The notes below the pieces were generated by a model. That model was not told the origin of the DNA. It searched no databases and saw only the letters and a list, made by a program, of their open reading frames with translations. Positions 58,101-64,000 of a stretch of 64,000 nucleotides of DNA are shown piece by piece. A program made the translations under genes and the position numbers. This DNA comes from Amblyornis subalaris (taxonomy: Eukaryota > Chordata > Aves > Passeriformes > Ptilonorhynchidae). Location: contig JACAXG010000034.1 of assembly GCA_018881555.1 (NCBI GenBank), forward strand, positions 385,327 to 449,326, given 5' to 3'. The stretch's first letter is position 1, and each line of letters starts with the position of its first letter.

Positions 58101-61100
58101 NCCCGAGAGACAGCTGAGCCACAAGTGCCTTCAGTGATTAACATCAGTTCCTGACAGCTACATCAGCCTTTCTGGGGCGTCAGCTCCATGGGGAGGACCC
58201 GTGACTTTTCCAAGTCCAGAGCACTCCTGGCACAAATGCCTCTGCAGTGACCAAGCAGGGATGCCACCTGAGCTCTTGCTGTGAGCACTGGCAGGCCTGG
58301 AAGCCAGGTCTGCTTAACAAGGTCACTTCTGCTTCTTTAAAGGACTTTCCCAATCGCCATGTGGGAGCAGATCACACCCACGGTGGGGCATGGCAGCTGT
58401 GGCAGATAGCCAGGCATAGATTTGGGGTTGAGTGTAGCCTTTAAATTCATATTGGGAATGATTTGGAGAGACCCCAGGTCCTCGTGCAGTGATGATTCAT
58501 TTGGCAAGCTCGCGTACGTGGGAAACCTTCTAACCTAGAAGCATATTCCAAGCAGGGCAACTGGCTGGTGCCCACTCCTACCGCCAGCAAACTGCCCGGG
58601 CTGGTGCATCCTGCCTGGCACAGCTTTCTGCAGAGGACCGGGATCAGGAGGAAGGAACTTAAAGAGCAGGGCTACACCAAGGTTAAGCCAGCCAAGGTTC
58701 CCATATTCTCCAGCTCAAACAGCCAAGCAGAGCCTGCTGCTAGAAGACAAGAAGTTGGAAAAGATGATTAATAGAGGCTTGGGAAAAAAAGCTGGCTTTA
58801 TTTCTTTTGAAATGGAGAGCAGTTCCTCAGACAGCAGCTGGCATGATCCTGCACAGCTTCCAGTGGGAAGGGAGATAAACGCCTGCCTGGACACAGTCCA
58901 ACCCAGTGTGAAAGGAGACACATTTAAGGAAGCAAACAAGCCCATTGCTCTCAGTCCCAAGGTGTTGAGATGGGTTTGTAGGACTTCAGCTCGGGTAGGA
59001 GCAANCCCAGAGCATGCTGCCCTCTGCCATTACACCCAGAGGCAGTGCCAGGCAGCGTGGCATAGCCACAGCCACCTGCTTACTCATCCCTGTGCGAGCA
59101 GAGCAGAGGCCAGCAGGAGACAAACCCTTCCATTAAAGCCAACTGGGCCAGAAGATGCAGGGAGCTGGTTTACAGCCCTTGGAAAAAGTTCCAGAAGTTG
59201 GCCNGAATGGAGAGCAGAGCTCCTGGTTGTTTCAAAGTCTACATTGCACTGGTCATATAAATCAAACAGGAAGATGCAGCACACTCATCACAGTGAGATT
59301 AAATGGATTTCTCACTGGTGTTATGCCAGTGTCATGGGGCCTTGCTTCATCTCACTCATTTCCAGGGGCTTTGAATAAAATCTTTTTCCCTGCACTGTTT
59401 GTGATGTGGGTAAACAGAGCCCCAGCTCTGAGTGACAGGGAAAGCGACACTGAGCGTCNGTGCTGCACAGCACCTTCTGCTAAATGGGGAATACATTGGG
59501 GTAAGCTACTCCAAACTCATGTGGGAGTGGGGCTCCCATCCCCCTCACCCAGCAGGATTGCAAAAGACCTGCTGGTCTCCACTGAACTGCTCCAGCTTGC
59601 AGCTCTGGCAGGTAGTCCAGCCACAAACCACATAGCTAAGGGAATGATTCTTTTAATTAGAAACAAGCCCCATCTCTTGAGTAGCCTGCAACACTTAAAG
59701 GGCTGTTTGTAAAGAAAATGTTTTATTTCCAGGGAGATGGCTCAGTTATGATGGCTGTAAAACCCATTAATGAGAGGATAAGAGTTCTAGAGCTGTTACA
59801 AAATCCACTGGCTCATTTCTTGCTTTGGTGTTGCTTACAATTCAATTTTCACACAGGATCATTTGTTTAGCAGACATTAATGCAGCAAAGGTGAGTTAAC
59901 TGCATCCAGCATTCCCTCACTCCCAGGGCACAGTCACATGCTCCCAAAAACCCATCTGCATGACCCCTGTGCCAGGATGGGGCCAGCACACAGCCTCTCC
60001 CCACCACAAGCACTGGTGCACATGGTCCCAGTGCTGCTTGCTGGTCCTTTGGCAGTTCCCCTGGATTGCACCAGGCAGCTGTCCCTCCGCAGCCCACCTC
60101 CACCCAGGGGTGCTCATAGGTGCCTGCCTGGGGCAGGGTACCCTGCAATATCCAGCCCACAAGGACCGGTCCCTTCTTTGCAGCTTCTTTCTTGTATGGG
60201 GCAGCCTGGACTATGTTATGACAACAAACGGGGGTAGGAAGAATGGGGCAGTTACCCATCCTAATCCTAGTCCCTCTCCCATAGGGACAATAAAAAATAC
60301 ATGTATTCCCATAGGAACACCACTCAGCTTTGCACGTTGAACAGAGAGTCTATTAAACCAGACGGCTTCTCCTGAAGCTGATTCTGTATAGTTTAATTAA
60401 ACTCTACAGACAACCTCACACACCCAGCTTTAACAAGGAGGCAGAAAAACCCTGCTGCAAAAGCTCCAGCAAAGTCGCACCAGGGCAGAGACAGACTCCA
60501 GTGGCTAGGAGACAGTGCTGGGCACCTTCTGTCACCAATGCCCCTGCGATGCCGAGCTGTGAGTGCAGCCTGTGCTGCCTGTACTGAATTGCAGTGCACT
60601 GTCTCCATTTATTTGATTTGTATCGCCTGAAGGAAAATGCTTTTGCTGTCTTCATGCACTCTAAGCATTTGGCTTCAAAATAAAAGCTCTGGGGACCTGT
60701 CATCACATGCTTTCCTTCCCATAAAGAAAAGGCAAGATCCAGTCTTTTTGAGCTGAATTGCAGAAAAGTGCTCGAGCCCACCGCTGCCACTCCGCCTTGC
60801 TCAGAGGTGACCTTGCAAAGGCTGTTTTTGAAAGCAGCTGCCTCCTCCTGCTGCAGTTTTACATTAGAACTGTCACATCCTGACTTCCCTGCTTTACCTG
60901 GAGGACTTCAACTGCCTTTGGAGGACTCAGAGAAGTAGCAGCATGGCTCAGGCTCTTCCACCCTGAACAAATGCTTTCAGAACTTGATCCTACATTCCCA
61001 CATGCATGAGTGCCCTCTGCTCTCGCACTGGCATCACACGGGTGCTGATGTGCATGGCACAGCCCTGTGCCTCTGTGGGATGGAAACGGGTTGTGTCTGC

Positions 61101-64000
61101 TGGGGGCCTGGGTCATGCCCCTCTGCATCCGGTGAGCTCTGGCAGGATTTCCTCCTCTCCAGACATGCAGAGGGCCATGGGGGAGGTATGTGATGGTGTG
61201 CTTGTGTGCTGTGCTCAGTGCTGCTCCTCCTGCCCTGTACGCACATGCACAACCCAGACCTCAGACCCGGGGACAGTGGCATGGATGTGAATTGCCCGAG
61301 TGAGTCCAAAAGAAAAGCACGGATCAGAGATGCTGTGAAAGAGTTTGTCTCTGCTCTTGGGAACAAGGAGTGGAAATTCAGTTCCCTGATTTCCCCCAGC
61401 GCAGGTACCGGTTTCTTTCTCATCTCAGATACTTTTGTGCGTTGCACTTTCTGTGGTTCATTAGGCAGACACACAGATCATGGGGGACATCACTGCTGGC
61501 AGGGACACCAGGCAGCTTCAGTGTGCTCTGGGCTCCAATGTCTTCCAGACNCCTTCACACAGCTACCTAGCACCTCTACCACTACCCAGGCACCCACCCC
61601 CAGGAGCACAGCCTCCCTGCCAGCCCACCACCAGCCAGGGACATCATTCATTATTCTTAGAGGAAGAAAAATAAATATTTTAATTATTTAATTTGCAATT
61701 GACTCCCTCAGATCAAGCCATTTAGCACAGCACGCACAAAAAATCCAAAACACTGTTTTGCTCTAAAATATTTAGCTTGCTCCAACAACACTGCTACTGC
61801 AGTACCAGATCTCACTCCTCCTGTCTCTCACTTTATCTTTGCCTGTCCTCCCTCCCCCTCCTGTTTTTCCCATCTGTGTTTGGAGCAGAGGAAGCGGAGA
61901 TGAAACACAGGCTGCTGACTCTTCCTGCAGGCTCTGAATTGCCCAAACCAATCGACTCCGTTCAGTCTCTGCCTTTCCCTGCCTGCTTCTGACAAGCTCT
62001 GCAAAGATCACGATGTATTTACTCTTCTCCCAGTNCAGTGAGGAAGATGAAGCATGAGTGCTCAGTGTATTGGTACAGAAACTGCAAAGAGAGGCTCTGC
62101 AAATGCGATGGTTGGAGGATTCGGAAAGCTCCGACCTGACCCAGCACAGGGCCCTGGTTAAACGATTTGCNGAGAGCTGCCAAGAGGCTGTGCAAGCATC
62201 AGCAATGTGCTGCTGGCTGCACAAACTACCTACTTATTCCCTTTGTTGCCTCCGAAGGAACAAAAAATGGGTCTTGAAAGCTCCTACCAATTCTGCGGTG
62301 AACTGTGGCGTTAGGGATGTGGAGGGAGGTGACCCCACCAGNTCACGGTTCATTCAGCAGCAGCTCGTGGGTGTTGCTCACCAGAGAGTGGAGCCATCTC
62401 TGGCAGCTCCCTGCCCTACTTCTCTTTCAGAAATACATAATTGTGACATTGTGTTACATAATTTATCATGTTACATTGAGATTGGGGCCGTCCTTGTGCA
62501 GTTTATTCTTCTGGGTATTTGAGCTGCCAGGGAGGAGAGACAAAAAATGCAACCCGACAAACAGCCACTACTTTAGAAAAATCTTTTAGAGTTCAGAACA
62601 GTCTGAGACACCCTATCCCTGAGCACACAAGCAAAAGGACTTGCACAAGCAGAGCTTGGTCTGACCTGGGAGTACAGGGCTGGCATCTCCTGCCTGCACC
62701 ATGCATGTGCACAGCTCCCTGGCACACTGCTCTAACCACAGGGTGTTGGAAAGGACCCCAGTACATCAGCAGAGCTCTCCTCAAACAGCCTGTTCCTTAT
62801 CCTGTGCTTCCTTACGTTCTGACCAAAGGCACAAGAAAAGGGCAGCCACGAATGGGTGAAACCCTCCCCACCACTGCTGGCCTAACCGGCAGCACCTGCA
62901 GGATGGGCTGTAGAGCCAAGCAAGCCAGTGTTTGCTGGACAAGNACCCTTCCAAAGCAGGGTTACACACTCACAGCCGCAGGCAGACTAAACTGGCCAGA
63001 AAACATCTGTGCAGAGCAGCAGGAACTATGGTGCAAGNGCTCGCTTCCCAGAAGATGCTAGTGCAGGCAGACGCTCCAGGTGCCAGCATCCCTGTGGCAG
63101 CTCCACACCTCCCATGGGACAAGCTTCACGTGTGCCTTTTTTCTGCCTCCTGCACTCACNGGGAGGATGAGGCTCAGCCTGTCCCAGGATCCTGCCTGGT
63201 CCTGGCTCAGCCCCTGCCTGAAGCCTTGCCTTTGCACTCCCAGTGCTGCAGCTCCCTGTCTTTGGCACATAGGATTTCACTGGTATCCAANAACTTCACT
63301 CATCCTGGGAGCTGCCGCTCTCACCCCACCAGTGGCAGGATGGGCAGCTCCAGCCTGCATCCTCCCCCATGCCAGAGCAGCAGGCATGTATTGCCTGCTC
63401 CCCCAGCCTGCTGGGGTGATAAGTTTTGCAGGCACAGCAGGAATTCCTGCACCAACCCACTCAGCTGCTTAACNTGGAAATGAGTCTATCAGCCCCAGGA
63501 ATTATGACCATGCCCCATCCCTGGAGTCTCCAGCAAAGCATGTCCAGCTACGGAACCACCAGGAAGGGGATACTGGCCACACCTGGGCCAGAGCAGAGGC
63601 ACTGTGAACAGTCACTACTCATGACACTTCTCCCAATGCCACAGCAGTGGCCCTGTGTGTGCCCACCNTTGGTGAGCCCCAGAGCAGCCTTATAACCCAA
63701 ACCTTCTCATGAGACAAGGAATGCTCAACAAAGCACCACCAGGAACCAACAGCAGACAACAAACAGTCCTTACTGTCCTCAGAGGGAACTTCCTTGTCCC
63801 ATTAATGTTTTTAATTGTTGCCACTGAGTTTTGCTGCATCGAAGCCTGTTCAGTGCAGGAGCCAACGCAGCATGGTACCAGGAGCTGTGGNAAGGATGGC
63901 TGCAAATCCAGCAACAGGCAGGGCCTGGGGCCTCTGCTCAGAGAGTCACAGGGCAAGAAACACTCCAGTGCCACCAATACCCCAAACAGCCAAATGGCCA

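Larger units (their letters stand above)
48881..64000. other. Gene desert, part 3
   Basis: No gene recognised up to the right edge. A/T-rich islands, candidate regulatory elements, lie at 48885-49045, 50060-50220, 51280-51420, 54270-54490, 56330-56790, 59635-59880 and 61655-61770. A 17-bp tandem duplication around GGTAAAGCAGGTTGG is at about 49797-49833, and a poly(A) run broken by n is at 56529-56548. Confidence 0.5.

Noticed and set aside
61206..61691. 161-codon plus-strand frame starting with a hydrophobic stretch
   Set aside because: The hydrophobic start could mimic a signal peptide, but the rest is not recognisable and there is no promoter or splice support.

Overview
The window is vertebrate nuclear DNA, almost certainly from a bird. 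It holds a truncated CR1 LINE with the typical avian CR1 reverse-transcriptase tail and 3' end, two further CR1 3' fragments, very few other transposons, very GC-rich CpG islands and compact genes. Single n characters are scattered through it. I cannot name the species from the sequence.

Two protein-coding genes can be supported. LSG1 lies on the minus strand (coding span 20441 down to 8971). It is the circularly permuted GTPase that releases export factors from cytoplasmic pre-60S ribosomal subunits. I rebuilt 14 coding exons whose frames join without error into 650 codons. Twelve introns are GT-AG, one is GC-AG (intron 3), and one (intron 10) has the AT-AC ends, exact ATATCCTTT donor and branch-site-like element of a minor-spliceosome (U12-type) intron. 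FAM43A lies on the plus strand (29367-30455). It is a single-exon PTB/PID-domain adaptor-like protein in a large CpG island, with a possible TATA box, two upstream AUGs, a GC-rich minisatellite in the 3' UTR and a clear AATAAA signal. The two genes are divergent, about 9 kb apart. As far as I recall, LSG1 and FAM43A are also neighbours on human 3q29, which supports both names.

Layout: 1-2100, no gene seen; 2105-2950, CR1 remnant; 2950-8970, LSG1 3' flank; 8971-20441, LSG1; 20442-20670, LSG1 CpG promoter; 20672-20925, a CR1 3' end beside that promoter; 20930-28770, non-coding, with a few AT-rich enhancer-like islands and a TAA/CAA microsatellite; 28780-31405, FAM43A; 31410-64000, a gene desert. 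The desert holds a 13-unit minisatellite (38191-38516), a nested hairpin (35276-35350), an ATCC microsatellite and several AT-rich, homeodomain/POU/GATA-motif-rich islands that are candidate conserved enhancers.

I found no new multi-gene system. The points most worth checking are the AT-AC and GC-AG introns of LSG1, the nested hairpin, the alternating-length minisatellite, the FAM43A upstream ORFs and the candidate non-coding elements.
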